From Actinacidiphila fildesensis (lineage in GTDB: Bacteria > Actinomycetota > Actinomycetes > Streptomycetales > Streptomycetaceae), in the NCBI RefSeq assembly GCF_042652185.1, contig NZ_JBHSIX010000007.1: 64,000 nucleotides of DNA. The stretch is one strand, 5' to 3'. The notes under the pieces were generated by a model. That model was given only the letters and a program-made list of their open reading frames with translations, ran no database searches and was not told the origin of the DNA. A program made the translations under genes and the position numbers. Positions 33,485 through 41,307 of the stretch are shown here, one piece after another. The first letter of the stretch is position 1, and each line of letters begins with the position of its first letter.

Positions 33485-35305
33485 CTAGCCCGTGTAGGCG
33501 AGAACGGTGGTGGAGCGTCCTGCGGTGGGCCGCTGGCGCCGGATGTACCCGGGCTGGTCGAGCAGCGCGGCAACGAGTCCATCGCGTTCGTTCTTGCGGT
33601 CCTTCTTGAACAGGCGCTGGATATCGGCCCCGGTCAGCCCGTCGGGTCCTGCCTTGCGTACGGCGGTGGCGAGCTTGTCGACCTTGGGATTGGCGGATGT
33701 GGTCCCGAGCAGGTGTGCGGCGGAGGCGCGGGCGTATTGGATGAGGCGGTAGGCCGCGTGCATGTGCTGGATGCGGATGGTGTCGCTGTGGTCGCACAGG
33801 GCGTAGACCATGGCGACGCGTTGGACGTACGGGGCGGCGCGGGCGGTGAACTCCGCCAGCGCGCCTTCCGTCTCGTCATCGGTCAGCGCGGGATAGATCT
33901 CATCCCGGTACAGCGCCCGTGCATCGTCATCGACCTGCACTTCATCAACGTTGGCCGCGTCGTTGAGGACCGCCCGCCAGTCCTGGGCGAGGCTGTCGAT
34001 AAGCTGCGGCTCCGCTCCCCGGGATTCGGGGAGTACGAGGTTGCGGTGGCAGAAGATCGGAAGGAACCGGTTGTAGGTTCCGCCGGCCATTTCGGAGTCC
34101 TGCATCTTGGAGCGGAACTCCAGCGGGGTGATGTGCCCGAGGATCGCGATGTGCGGATTGGTGGCCTTCATCGACTCCCGCACCATCGACCCGAGGTCTT
34201 CCCCGTCCCAGGCTTGCCGCAGGACCCCGGGAAGGCTGCTGCCTTCCCTCCGGCCGCGGCTCATGGTCACGGCGTATTCGGATTCCACCACCCACAGCCG
34301 CTTGTCCAAACTGGCGGGCGAGGCGTCGTCGCGCGCGTCGTCTTTCACGTACTCGATAAGCCCTTCACCGGAGTTCAGGCCGCGCGGGGTGTGGTCGGGC
34401 CCAAAGAACTCCGGGAACGCCACCGACAAAGGGCGCCGCGCGGTGGAGGTAGCGGAGCCTTTGCGGCCTGCGGAGGTGGCACCGATGGTCAGCGCCCACA
34501 CCAGCGCGGGATGCCGGTCATTGCCCACCCACAGATGCGGGCGGCGCCCGATGATGGCGCCTGCGGCGGAGATCAGGTTGACCAGGATCGCGACAGGGTC
34601 AGCCTCCGTGCTGGCGTCCAGCCGCTTGACGGTCTCCCCAAGCCATCCACAGAACACGTCCGGATGCGGGGTGGGTCCGGGGCGTTGCGGCCGGCGGACA
34701 CCGGGCTGAGCGTCATACAGCGGGTTTGGTACGGCGGTGCTGGCGTCGTCGTCCGGAGTGTCGTCGTGCAGTACCGCGGGGCGGTGGGTGGTGAGTTCGG
34801 TGACTTCCGCCAGTGCGGCGGCGCGCAGCGTCTCGGGGTCCGTGTCGGGCGCGGACGCCATCTGCGCGAGCCGGGTCCCGGCTTCGATCAGGCGTCGCCG
34901 CTCGGCTTTCTCTCGGACGATTTCCGCGTAGTACTCGGCGTTTGCGGCGGTGGGCACTGCGTTGACGAGGGTGTGCAGGTGGGGCGCCCCGCCCGCACGG
35001 TCGATGTCGCCGCACCGCGTGAGGTAGTCGGTCAGCGTGATGGGGTCTGCAGGCTGTCCGTCGTGGTACAGGTCGCAGATCGCGCGGTGAATGATTTCGT
35101 GCGCGGGACGGTAGTAGTCGCCTGCGTCCAGCATGCCCACCACATCGGCGATGGCATCGACGGACAGCAGCATCGCCCCCAACACCGACTGTTCGGCTTC
35201 AAGGTCCTGAGGAGGCACGCGATGCATCGATGCGTCGTCGACAGCGTGCAGTACCCGGGTGGTGCCCCGGTCGGGGTCCTCCCGGTTGGTACGACGTTGG
35301 GTCAT
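33485..35305 (-). CDS. Replication protein: DnaB-N domain fused to DUF3987-type ATPase
   Basis: 606 residues from the ATG at 35305 (MTQRRTNREDPDRGTTRV). Residues about 28-132 match the N-terminal domain of DnaB helicase (VPPQDLEAEQSVLGAMLLS, then YYRPAHEIIHRAICDLYHDG). The rest resembles DUF3987: a P-loop-like GATSAGRKGSAT (275-286; Gly follows the Lys) and an acidic strand LWVVESEYAV. A winged-helix-like end (LTGADIQRLFKKDRKNERDG) follows. This replaces the RepSA or prim-pol proteins of better-known AICEs, so replication initiation by it is inferred from its position. The 190-bp palindrome follows directly. Five further residues upstream frames were judged non-coding. Confidence 0.8.
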   Translation of the reverse strand: MTQRRTNREDPDRGTTRVLHAVDDASMHRVPPQDLEAEQSVLGAMLLSVDAIADVVGMLDAGDYYRPAHEIIHRAICDLYHDGQPADPITLTDYLTRCGDIDRAGGAPHLHTLVNAVPTAANAEYYAEIVREKAERRRLIEAGTRLAQMASAPDTDPETLRAAALAEVTELTTHRPAVLHDDTPDDDASTAVPNPLYDAQPGVRRPQRPGPTPHPDVFCGWLGETVKRLDASTEADPVAILVNLISAAGAIIGRRPHLWVGNDRHPALVWALTIGATSAGRKGSATSTARRPLSVAFPEFFGPDHTPRGLNSGEGLIEYVKDDARDDASPASLDKRLWVVESEYAVTMSRGRREGSSLPGVLRQAWDGEDLGSMVRESMKATNPHIAILGHITPLEFRSKMQDSEMAGGTYNRFLPIFCHRNLVLPESRGAEPQLIDSLAQDWRAVLNDAANVDEVQVDDDARALYRDEIYPALTDDETEGALAEFTARAAPYVQRVAMVYALCDHSDTIRIQHMHAAYRLIQYARASAAHLLGTTSANPKVDKLATAVRKAGPDGLTGADIQRLFKKDRKNERDGLVAALLDQPGYIRRQRPTAGRSTTVLAYTG

Positions 35306-35393
35306 GCTGGGAGTGCTCCTGTTCTGTCGAACGGGCAGTGAGCCGGGGCGACCGCGCATCTTTGGCGAGAGCGGGCGGTCGCCCCGGGCGTAT

Positions 35394-35756
35394 TCAGTTG
35401 TCGGTGTCGTCGCTGTAGCCGATGGGCGAGAGCGCGTTGTGGGCCCGGTCGAGTGCGTCGGCGAGCATGCCGGCGTAGCGGGAGGCTTCGGCCAGCGCGG
35501 CTTCTGCCTCGCCTACGTGATCGGCCACCCGCCCGTAGTCGGCGGTAAGGGAGCCATCGGCGTGCAGGCGGTTCAGGGCGCGGCTGGTCTGATCGAAGGA
35601 CTGCGGCAGGCGCTGCGCCATGACCTTGAACGCGGCGACGCTGTGATACGCCTGCACGGGGTAGAGCAGGTTCCCCGGGAAGGTGGCGTGGTTGAACGTG
35701 CGGACCGCTTCGGCAGCGGTATGCGCGTTGTCCTGCGGCGAGCGGGTTGCGGTCAT
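35394..35756 (-). CDS. Hypothetical AICE protein
   Basis: A 120-residue soluble protein, MTATRSPQDNAHTAAEAVRT at the start and largely alpha-helical with heptad-like ADHVGEAEAALAEASRYAGM near the end. I do not recognise the family. It starts one base after the stop of the upstream membrane-protein gene, so the two are co-translated, and it precedes the replication gene by 88 bases. Proteins of similar size and position occur in other AICEs without known role. Confidence 0.7.
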   Translation of the reverse strand: MTATRSPQDNAHTAAEAVRTFNHATFPGNLLYPVQAYHSVAAFKVMAQRLPQSFDQTSRALNRLHADGSLTADYGRVADHVGEAEAALAEASRYAGMLADALDRAHNALSPIGYSDDTDN

Positions 35757-35757
35757 G

Positions 35758-36366
35758 TCAGTGCTCCCGGGTGGTGTGGGTGGCGGGCAGTTCCGGCAGG
35801 CCCGAGCGGGTGAGGGCGGCCGGGTCGAAGCCGGGCAGAGCTGCGCGGGCGGTGAGGGCTGCGGCCAGGGCGGTGGCGTAGGCGCCCCCGGCTTGTGCGC
35901 TTTCGACCTGGGCGCGGGCCCTGATGACTTCTACGGTCTCGATGTGCCGGTGGTCCTCGTGTCGCTCGACGGTGCGCCGGTCGTAGGCGAGGGTTTCGCG
36001 GCGGTCGGTGCGCCAGTACCGGGCTGCCAGCGCGTAGGCCAGCACCGTGGCGACAGCCCACAGCAGCAGCGGCAGCGGTAATCCGTCGGCGTACGCGGCG
36101 ACGCCGGCGAATGCGAGCGTCCCGGATGCGGTGAATGCGGTTCCGGCGAGCGTGCTGTCTCCGTTGCGGCCGGACGCGGCGGACCCGCCCGCTACGGCGG
36201 CCGCGGTGGCGAGGATGCCCATGAGCCACGCGTCACCGGTGCTGTGCTGCGCGCCGTTGGCGTTCCAGATGCGGGCCAGGATCAGCACGGTTGACGTGGC
36301 GATGGCCGGGGCGGCTTTCGGCAGGGCCGCCATGAGGCGACGCCCTGTGGTGGTGTGCTGGTGCAT
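35758..36366 (-). CDS. Membrane protein, Spd (plasmid spread)-like
   Basis: 202 residues from the ATG at 36366 (MHQHTTTGRRLMAALPKAAP). Three to four hydrophobic segments cover residues 15-118 (AIATSTVLILARIW, LMGILATAAAVAGGSAAS, LAFAGVAAYADGLPLPLLLW, VATVLAYALAARYW), then a charged helical region (TVERHEDHRHIETVEVIRAR). Position downstream of traB and topology match the Spd proteins that help intramycelial spread of streptomycete plasmids; sequence alone does not prove this. Ends at the ATG of the next gene. Confidence 0.75.
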   Translation of the reverse strand: MHQHTTTGRRLMAALPKAAPAIATSTVLILARIWNANGAQHSTGDAWLMGILATAAAVAGGSAASGRNGDSTLAGTAFTASGTLAFAGVAAYADGLPLPLLLWAVATVLAYALAARYWRTDRRETLAYDRRTVERHEDHRHIETVEVIRARAQVESAQAGGAYATALAAALTARAALPGFDPAALTRSGLPELPATHTTREH

Positions 36367-36383
36367 CGGTTCTCCGTTCCGGG

Positions 36384-36578
36384 TCAGGGGTGCCACTGGG
36401 CGATGGTGTGGGCGGATCCGTCGAGGGCGTGGTTGATGGGTCCGGATGCGCCAGTGGAGGCGAGGAGGAACCCGAACATCACGGCGACGAAGCAGACCCC
36501 GGCTTTGATGGAGCCGACCTTGAGCAGGAAGGCGAGCAGGGCGCCGAACAGCAGGACGAGGGAGACGGTTACGACCAC
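36384..36578 (-). CDS. Small two-span membrane protein
   Basis: 64 residues starting at the GTG 36578 (VVVTVSLVLLFGALLAFLLK), which has GGAG eight bases upstream. A second hydrophobic stretch is VCFVAVMFGFLLASTG. It overlaps the upstream zinc-protein gene by 10 bases. Small membrane proteins encoded beside tra in streptomycete elements belong to the Spd spread functions; the assignment here rests on context only. Confidence 0.7.
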   Translation of the reverse strand: MVVTVSLVLLFGALLAFLLKVGSIKAGVCFVAVMFGFLLASTGASGPINHALDGSAHTIAQWHP

Positions 36579-36871
36579 GGGCGGGACTCCGTTCGGGTCG
36601 GGGTGCCGGGCTGCGCGGGAGCGTCGGTGGCGGCGCGGCGGGTGCGCGTGAAGGCGTTGAACAGGTGGCGGCCGGTGCGTATGCGGATGCCGTGGCCGTG
36701 GCAGCGGCGGCAGTGCTTGCCGCGCTTGGGCTTGCCGCCCCGGGTGTGGGTGAGTTGGAAGCCCAGCCCGTGGCACTTGCGGCAGCGGCCGAACGGCTGG
36801 GCGGCACACAGGGCGGCGTAACCGAGGGTGAACAGCAGGATCAGGGCGATAGCGAGCGCGGGCAGGGCCAT
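36569..36871 (-). CDS. Small membrane-anchored protein with DnaJ-like CxxC pairs
   Basis: 100 residues: an N-terminal membrane segment (LPALAIALILLFTLGYAALC), then two zinc-binding pairs CRKCHGLGF and CRRCHGHGI in a basic context, resembling a half DnaJ zinc finger. AGGAGG sits six bases before the ATG. Found in the transfer module next to traB; I know no assigned function. A role in DNA or protein handling at the transfer pore is conjecture. Confidence 0.75.
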   Translation of the reverse strand: MALPALAIALILLFTLGYAALCAAQPFGRCRKCHGLGFQLTHTRGGKPKRGKHCRRCHGHGIRIRTGRHLFNAFTRTRRAATDAPAQPGTPTRTESRPWS

Positions 36872-36909
36872 GACGGGCCTCCTGGGCCGGTTTTCGGCAA
36901 ACTCCAGGT

Positions 36910-36934
36910 CAGGGCGCTAACGACTAGCGTCCTG
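36910..36934 (-). promoter_or_regulatory. Inverted repeat upstream of the small-protein operon
   Basis: CAGGGCGCTA and TAGCGTCCTG pair with one G-U across a 5-nt loop. It shares the GCTAGCG core with the larger hairpin 28 bases away and lies 39 bases before the start of the gene ending at 36569, so it may be an operator or a second terminator. Confidence 0.45.
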
Positions 36935-36961
36935 ATCAGGGGTGTGATGGGGGTCTAACAG

Positions 36962-37005
36962 GGGCCGCTAGCGCTAGCGGGGGTCACCGCTAGCGCCAGC
37001 GGCCC
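36962..37005 (-). terminator. Terminator hairpin after traB
   Basis: 19-bp arms (36962-36980 and 36987-37005) with one mismatch and a 6-nt loop, six bases beyond the traB stop. The arms contain repeated CGCTAGCG. Confidence 0.75.
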
Positions 37006-37011
37006 ACGGGG

Positions 37012-39180
37012 CTACCCGGCGTCCCGGTTTCGGTCACGCTCCGCGACCGCTCCGAGGATCGCGTCCCGCTCCACACCGCGCCGGTTGACGACCTTCCCGT
37101 CGATGCGGCGGCCGACCTGCACCGTGCGGATCCCGCGCGGCTTGAGGACCATCACCAGCTGATCCGGGCCCCACCCGGTGTAGACATCCGGGCGCAGCAG
37201 CGCGAGGGCTGCGGTCAGCGTCTCGGACCACACCTTGTTCTCGCCCGCCGGCCAGATCGCCACCAAGTCGTCCAGCAGGTTGTCTCCCTGGGCAGCGGGG
37301 TCCGTGCTGCTGGTGCTCTCGCCGGCGGCGTGGCCGGTGATGGTCCTCGCCGCCTTGCGCATCGCCAGCGCGCGGACCGCGACGGCTTCGGCGGCGGGGG
37401 TGTCGAGGTAGGCGGTGCGGACCACGGTCGGTACGTGCAGCGCTCCGGCCAGGTAGCCGATGCCCGCGTCGACTTCGGGGCGGAAGGTGGTGGCGCGCAC
37501 GCCGTTCTTGTAGGCGCTGGTGCCCAGGATCATGTCGTTCTCGACCTGTCCGGCGACCTTCAGGCAGAACCGGATGGAGACGTTGCCCGAGATGCCGGTG
37601 GGCAGGGAGTCCTTGTCGGGGCGCTGTGTGGCCAGCACCAGCACGACGCCGAGTGCGCGGCCGACCTTGATGATGAACTCGGCGTCCTCGCCGGCCTGCT
37701 TGCCGTACTTGGGGTGGGCGAAGAGGTTCTGGCACTCGTCGAAGATCGCCAGCAGCACATGCAGACCGATCTTCATGTCGGCGATCTGCCGGGTGACGCG
37801 CTTGTCGGGGCAGATGTCCCGGGGCAGTCCCTTGAGGATCGCGCCGCGCCGCATGACCTCTTTCCGCAGCAGCGCCAGCGACTCCGCCGCGTAGGCGATG
37901 GACTCGTCGTCGATGCCGGATACGAATCGGTGCGAGACCGGCTCGTGGGTGTCCAGGTCACCGGTGCCCTTGTTCTCGTGCAGCCACAGTTCCACCGACG
38001 GATCGAGCGAGGCACCGCAGACCAGGACGCGCACGCTGCTGGTCTTGCCCTGGCCGGGCTGGGAGCCGAACAAGTAGTTGTGCTGGACGATCGGCACCGA
38101 CACCGCCCGCCCGCGCGGGTCCACCCCGAACGGCAGGTTGCGGAAGATGTCGTGACGGCCCTTGGTCGCCAGCGGCCAGGGGATCAGTCCCTGCTTGGCG
38201 ATGTCGCGGTCACCGACCCACAACACCAACCGACCCTCATGCAGGTCCGCATCGCCCTCGGGCCACACGGTGCCCAGGGGGCGGCGCAGCCCGGAGGCGA
38301 GGCGCTTGCGGCGTTCCATGATGTCGCCGGCGGTGACCCCGCGCGGCAGGTCCACCGTGGCCCGCCACCCGGGCCCGTCCTGCCGGATCGGGTCCGGGAA
38401 CGTGATCTCCCCGCGCCCCATCCCACCAATGCCCAGCGACAGCAGGGCCTGTTCGACCTGGTCGGAGGTGAGGCGAGGAAGGATGTGCTTGGACACCGCC
38501 CGGGTGATCAGCGGCCGGTCCGCCGGCCGCCCGTACAACCCGAGCAGCAGCATGGCGCCGAACCCGACCGCCGCAAGCTGGGCGGTGGAGAGCACCACCC
38601 ACAACACCAGGGCCATAACCAGCCCGAACACAGCGGCCAGGGCCAGCATGACCGAGCGGGCGCGCACGCGGTCATCGCGCTTGCGACTGAGCTTGAGGTA
38701 CAGCTCAGCGTCTTCCCGCCGCACCGAGTAGGCCCGCATCGGGGCGCCTTCGGCGTCCGTCGCCCACCGTCCGGCGCCCCCGACCAGCCGCACCACTCCC
38801 TGCGGGGAACGGCCGGCGATCCGGGCCACGTAGAGCGGACTGCGCACGGCATGGAACCCTGCCGCGTACGCGGTGTTGTTCGCCGCGCGGGCAACGGTGG
38901 CCTTGAACGTCGCCGTGTCCCTGGCCCAGTCGGGCACGACCGGCCGACGCACGGCCGGTTGCGCGTCGACGGGCACGGTGCCGGAGGTGGCGGTGTCCAC
39001 CATCGCGGCCGGGCCCTCGTCGGTGTCGTCGTCCTCGTCGGCCAGCAGGGACGGGGCACCCTTGGCCCCCTCGTCGCGGGCGGCGCGGGCCTTGTCCAGG
39101 TCCACCAGCTCACCGCCGGAATCGGCGGCGAGGTCGTGTTCCAGGCGGTTGAAGAGTTCGTTTTCGTCGTCGTGATTCAC
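37012..39180 (-). CDS. traB: FtsK/SpoIIIE-type DNA translocase TraB
   Basis: Conjugative translocase that moves double-stranded plasmid DNA between hyphae. 722 residues from the GTG at 39180, preceded by GAAGGAA. An acidic N-tail, then two membrane spans (SVMLALAAVFGLVMALVLWV and AQLAAVGFGAMLLLGLYG, about 170-215). The motor domain has P-loop GSQPGQGKTSS near residue 371, Walker B LLAIFDECQNLF near 475, and LATQRPDKDSLP. The C-terminal winged helix (GPDQLVMVLKPRGIRTVQVG) should recognise the clt transfer locus, as in pSVH1 TraB. Strong terminator follows. Confidence 0.93.
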   Translation of the reverse strand: MNHDDENELFNRLEHDLAADSGGELVDLDKARAARDEGAKGAPSLLADEDDDTDEGPAAMVDTATSGTVPVDAQPAVRRPVVPDWARDTATFKATVARAANNTAYAAGFHAVRSPLYVARIAGRSPQGVVRLVGGAGRWATDAEGAPMRAYSVRREDAELYLKLSRKRDDRVRARSVMLALAAVFGLVMALVLWVVLSTAQLAAVGFGAMLLLGLYGRPADRPLITRAVSKHILPRLTSDQVEQALLSLGIGGMGRGEITFPDPIRQDGPGWRATVDLPRGVTAGDIMERRKRLASGLRRPLGTVWPEGDADLHEGRLVLWVGDRDIAKQGLIPWPLATKGRHDIFRNLPFGVDPRGRAVSVPIVQHNYLFGSQPGQGKTSSVRVLVCGASLDPSVELWLHENKGTGDLDTHEPVSHRFVSGIDDESIAYAAESLALLRKEVMRRGAILKGLPRDICPDKRVTRQIADMKIGLHVLLAIFDECQNLFAHPKYGKQAGEDAEFIIKVGRALGVVLVLATQRPDKDSLPTGISGNVSIRFCLKVAGQVENDMILGTSAYKNGVRATTFRPEVDAGIGYLAGALHVPTVVRTAYLDTPAAEAVAVRALAMRKAARTITGHAAGESTSSTDPAAQGDNLLDDLVAIWPAGENKVWSETLTAALALLRPDVYTGWGPDQLVMVLKPRGIRTVQVGRRIDGKVVNRRGVERDAILGAVAERDRNRDAG

Positions 39181-39254
39181 TTCAGTTTCCTTCCAGAAAC
39201 GGGAGGGTCGGCGGGGTCCGGTCACTGCTTTGGTCGGGAGAGACCGGACCCCGT

Positions 39255-39641
39255 TCAAGCGACGCGCTGTTCGGGATAGGCGCAGCTCACACACATGCCG
39301 AGCGATGCCGGTATGCAGTACCCGGCATCGGTGCGACAGGTCGGGCAGGTGCGCCGCGCTTGCATGGCCTTGGCGAGCGCGGCGTATTTGGCCGGCGTCA
39401 TCGGCCGGACCGGCTTGGCCAGGTCGATGCGGTAGAGGTAGGCGACCAGCGGGCCGCGCCGATAGCGCGGCCGGAACACTTCCGCCTGCACCCCCTGACC
39501 ACCCGGACGCAGCCCTAAAGCCCGTAACTGGCGACGCGTTGCCAAGCCATCGGGGGCGCAGCGCCACACATGGCGCGGCAACGTGCTCACCGGGCCCGGC
39601 ATGCTCGCTGAACCGAGACACTTTCCGTAGACGAGGGACAT
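39255..39641 (-). CDS. RRQRL-motif zinc-binding protein
   Basis: 128 residues with ATRRQLRALGLRPGGQ near 34-49, the marker motif of a protein family found on streptomycete integrative elements, and a C-terminal zinc ribbon built from CPTCRTDAGYC and CVSC. Function unknown; a nucleic-acid-binding accessory to transfer or replication is plausible. The ATG overlaps the stop of the DUF2637 gene upstream (ATGA), so they are translationally coupled. Confidence 0.85.
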   Translation of the reverse strand: MSLVYGKCLGSASMPGPVSTLPRHVWRCAPDGLATRRQLRALGLRPGGQGVQAEVFRPRYRRGPLVAYLYRIDLAKPVRPMTPAKYAALAKAMQARRTCPTCRTDAGYCIPASLGMCVSCAYPEQRVA

Positions 39642-40471
39642 CAGGACACCGCCTCATCGGCGGGTCCGTCGGGGGCGCGCTCAGCCTTCAACGCGTCGCG
39701 AACGAGTCGGGCCTTGGCCGGTGCGGTCCGCAGTTCCTTGCGGATCGCCTCGGCGGTCAGAGCATCATCGGGCCATGCGGCGGTGGCCTCGCGCCCCTCG
39801 ATCAGAAGCTGGTCCGGGGTGCGGGTCGGTCGGGGGTTGCGGGCCGACTGGGGCACTCGACCGGTCGCCCGACGCGGCGCCTGCACCACTGCCGCAACCG
39901 GCTGCGCAGTCGAAGCGACGACCGGGTGAGGGTCGGCCGACTCCAGCGCCGCACGAACCGGTACTTCCGGCATGGCGGGCGGGGTCGACTCTTGCAGGTC
40001 AGACACCGACTGATTCATCAGCATCACAGATAGTTCATCCTGGTTTGCTGTCCGGTGGTGCAGCACCTTCGCCACCAGGTCAGAGCCGAAGAAGATCGAC
40101 CCGACCGGCAGCGACGTGGCCAGCAGCACCAGCGCCCAATTCGCAGGCGCCCACTCAGCGAGCACCATCCGCGATCCGCCGTCGTGCAGCGCGGGGACCA
40201 GGCCGTGTACGTAGTTCAGAACCAGCGACGCGGCGGTATACCCCGCCAGCACCCACCGGGCGGTGGTGCGGTCCTGGCCGGTCAGTACGAGCGTGGCAAC
40301 GAGCGCCAACGCCATCAGCCCATCGACGACGAACGGGTACAGCAGCGAAGCCGTACCGTCCGCCCCGACCGTGGCCGCAACATCGCGCTGCGCGTTCCAC
40401 GACACCCGAAACGCCATCCCCACCACACCAACAAGCGCCAGAACCAGCAGGGTCTTCGGGAGCCGCTTCAT
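39641..40471 (-). CDS. DUF2637 membrane protein
   Basis: 276 residues. Four membrane spans in the first 130 residues (TLLVLALVGVVGMAFRVSWN, LLYPFVVDGLMALALVATLV, VLAGYTAASLVLNYVHGL, WALVLLATSLPVGSIFFG) and the family phrase PFVVDGLMALA identify DUF2637, common on actinobacterial plasmids and AICEs. The cytosolic C-terminus is basic with a likely helix-turn-helix region (TPDQLLIEGREATAAWPDDA). Function unknown. Overlaps its neighbours by one and four bases. Confidence 0.85.
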   Translation of the reverse strand: MKRLPKTLLVLALVGVVGMAFRVSWNAQRDVAATVGADGTASLLYPFVVDGLMALALVATLVLTGQDRTTARWVLAGYTAASLVLNYVHGLVPALHDGGSRMVLAEWAPANWALVLLATSLPVGSIFFGSDLVAKVLHHRTANQDELSVMLMNQSVSDLQESTPPAMPEVPVRAALESADPHPVVASTAQPVAAVVQAPRRATGRVPQSARNPRPTRTPDQLLIEGREATAAWPDDALTAEAIRKELRTAPAKARLVRDALKAERAPDGPADEAVS

Positions 40472-40734
40472 GCCCCGACCCCCGCCGGAACCTGCCGGAC
40501 GAGGTTCGCCAGCCGCAACCGCTCAGCGAGCACCTTGTGCTGCGCCCGCCGGATCCGCCGCGTATCCACCTCGGAGGCGGGCCGGTCGAGCGTCATGATC
40601 TGTGCGTCCAGCAACTCGACTTCCGCCAGGATCACGGGCATCTCAACCTCGATGCCCGCAAGCTCAGCGTCCGTCGGCTCCCGGTCGAACTCTGCGGCGG
40701 TAACAACCGCCTGAACGGTGCCGATGTACCTCAT
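40468..40734 (-). CDS. DUF6284 family small protein
   Basis: 88 residues from the ATG at 40734: MRYIGTVQAVVTAAEFDREP, then a helical core (VILAEVELLDAQIMTLDR) ending RIRRAQHKVLAERLRLANLV. I recognise it as the DUF6284 type that precedes DUF2637 and traB on streptomycete AICEs. No function known. First gene of the transfer operon 40734-36384; its leader contains a 12-bp hairpin and a tRNA-like fold. Confidence 0.8.
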   Translation of the reverse strand: MRYIGTVQAVVTAAEFDREPTDAELAGIEVEMPVILAEVELLDAQIMTLDRPASEVDTRRIRRAQHKVLAERLRLANLVRQVPAGVGA

Positions 40735-40769
40735 GGGTCGTGTTCCTCTCAGGGTGGACGGCCCTAACA

Positions 40770-40799
40770 GCGGCCCCGGTGTTCGAGCACCGGGGCCGC
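40770..40799 (-). terminator. Perfect 12-bp hairpin in the leader of the transfer operon
   Basis: GCGGCCCCGGTG and its complement around a TTCGAG loop, 36 bases upstream of the DUF6284 ATG and 16 bases beyond the tRNA-like fold. It would act as terminator of a short upstream RNA or as attenuator. Confidence 0.6.
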
Positions 40800-40815
40800 G
40801 CGCCGTTGAAATGGG

Positions 40816-40869
40816 TGGAGTACCCCGGGCGGGATTCGATCCCGCGCCCTCACGGCGAGATGCCGGGGC
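40816..40869 (-). ncRNA. tRNA-like acceptor/T-arm fold (not a complete tRNA)
   Basis: Read on the minus strand: GCCCCGG (40869-40863) pairs with CCGGGGT (40828-40822) as a 7-bp acceptor-like helix (one G-U). A 5-bp GCGGG/CCCGC stem closes a 7-nt loop ATCGAAT, one base off the canonical T-loop TTCGAAT. A 17-nt segment replaces the D and anticodon arms. ACTCCA follows the acceptor strand. Possibly a relic of a tRNA attachment site. Confidence 0.4.
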
Positions 40870-41168
40870 GGTGAAGCGGTGACGGCGGATCTCGCTTCGC
40901 ATGGCGTCGTTCGTCTCGGAGAGATCCGATATCCCGAGGGTCAGCACGACGAAAGTTGAGCCATGCGGTTCTTTAGAGCCGATGGCGTGTCCCCCTACGG
41001 GGTGTTGGGCCCGGTTGTGACGGGGGCCCGTTCTCGATCGGCTGGTCTCCACTCGCCTCGGTCGGAGTCCTCACGGCCGTCGTACTGCGGTGGATCACGC
41101 TGTGGAGTTGTGCGTGACGCGATCAGCCCCTCCGAAAGTTCCGGCGGGTGATGGCCACACCAAGAGAT

Positions 41169-41188
41169 TGGACCGGTGGACCGGTCCA
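41169..41188 (+). promoter_or_regulatory. Composite operator 1 (GntR type)
   Basis: TGGACCGGTGGACCGGTCCA: a direct repeat of TGGACCGG followed by an inverted half-site, containing the perfect 12-bp palindrome TGGACCGGTCCA (41177-41188). Found exactly 100 bp from operator 2. Confidence 0.65.
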
Positions 41189-41260
41189 GTCAAGTGTTGA
41201 ATCTGGAGTTGAGAGGCGTCGCTCCACGAATCCGCAGGTCAAGGACCCTGACGGGGCATC

Positions 41261-41292
41261 AAAAAAGCTGGACCGGCGGACCGGTCCAGCTT
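41261..41292 (-). terminator. Rho-independent terminator of the gntR gene, with embedded operator 2
   Basis: On the minus strand a perfect 10-bp stem (41283-41292 with 41265-41274, 8-nt loop) is followed by a run of six T (41266-41261), sixteen bases after the gntR stop. Its central 20 bases (41269-41288) match operator 1 at 19 of 20 positions. Confidence 0.85.
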
Positions 41293-41307
41293 CCTTTGGC
41301 GGCCTAC

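Larger units (their letters stand above)
40735..41307. other. Regulatory, non-coding region between the transfer operon and the GntR gene
   Basis: 573 bases without a convincing gene. From left: a perfect hairpin (40770-40799), a tRNA-like acceptor/T-arm fold (40816-40869), about 290 bases with no clear signal, operator 1 (41169-41188), and operator 2 overlapping the gntR terminator (41261-41292). The promoter of the transfer operon must lie in this region. A 62-codon plus-strand frame at 40963-41151 lacks protein-like composition and a ribosome site. Confidence 0.7.

Noticed and set aside
33290..35341. 683-codon plus-strand ORF opposite the replication gene
   Set aside because: Antisense shadow; begins inside the palindrome and shows no domain signature.
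37330..39279. 649-codon plus-strand ORF opposite traB
   Set aside because: Antisense of a gene with intact FtsK motifs; no start context.
40816..40940. Complete tRNA gene
   Set aside because: The 5' partner of the acceptor strand lies only 17 bases from the T-arm, and no D-arm or anticodon arm with T33 can be built from the upstream sequence.
40963..41151. 62-codon ORF in the regulatory region
   Set aside because: No Shine-Dalgarno, Ser/Gly/Arg-rich composition, no conserved-looking segment.
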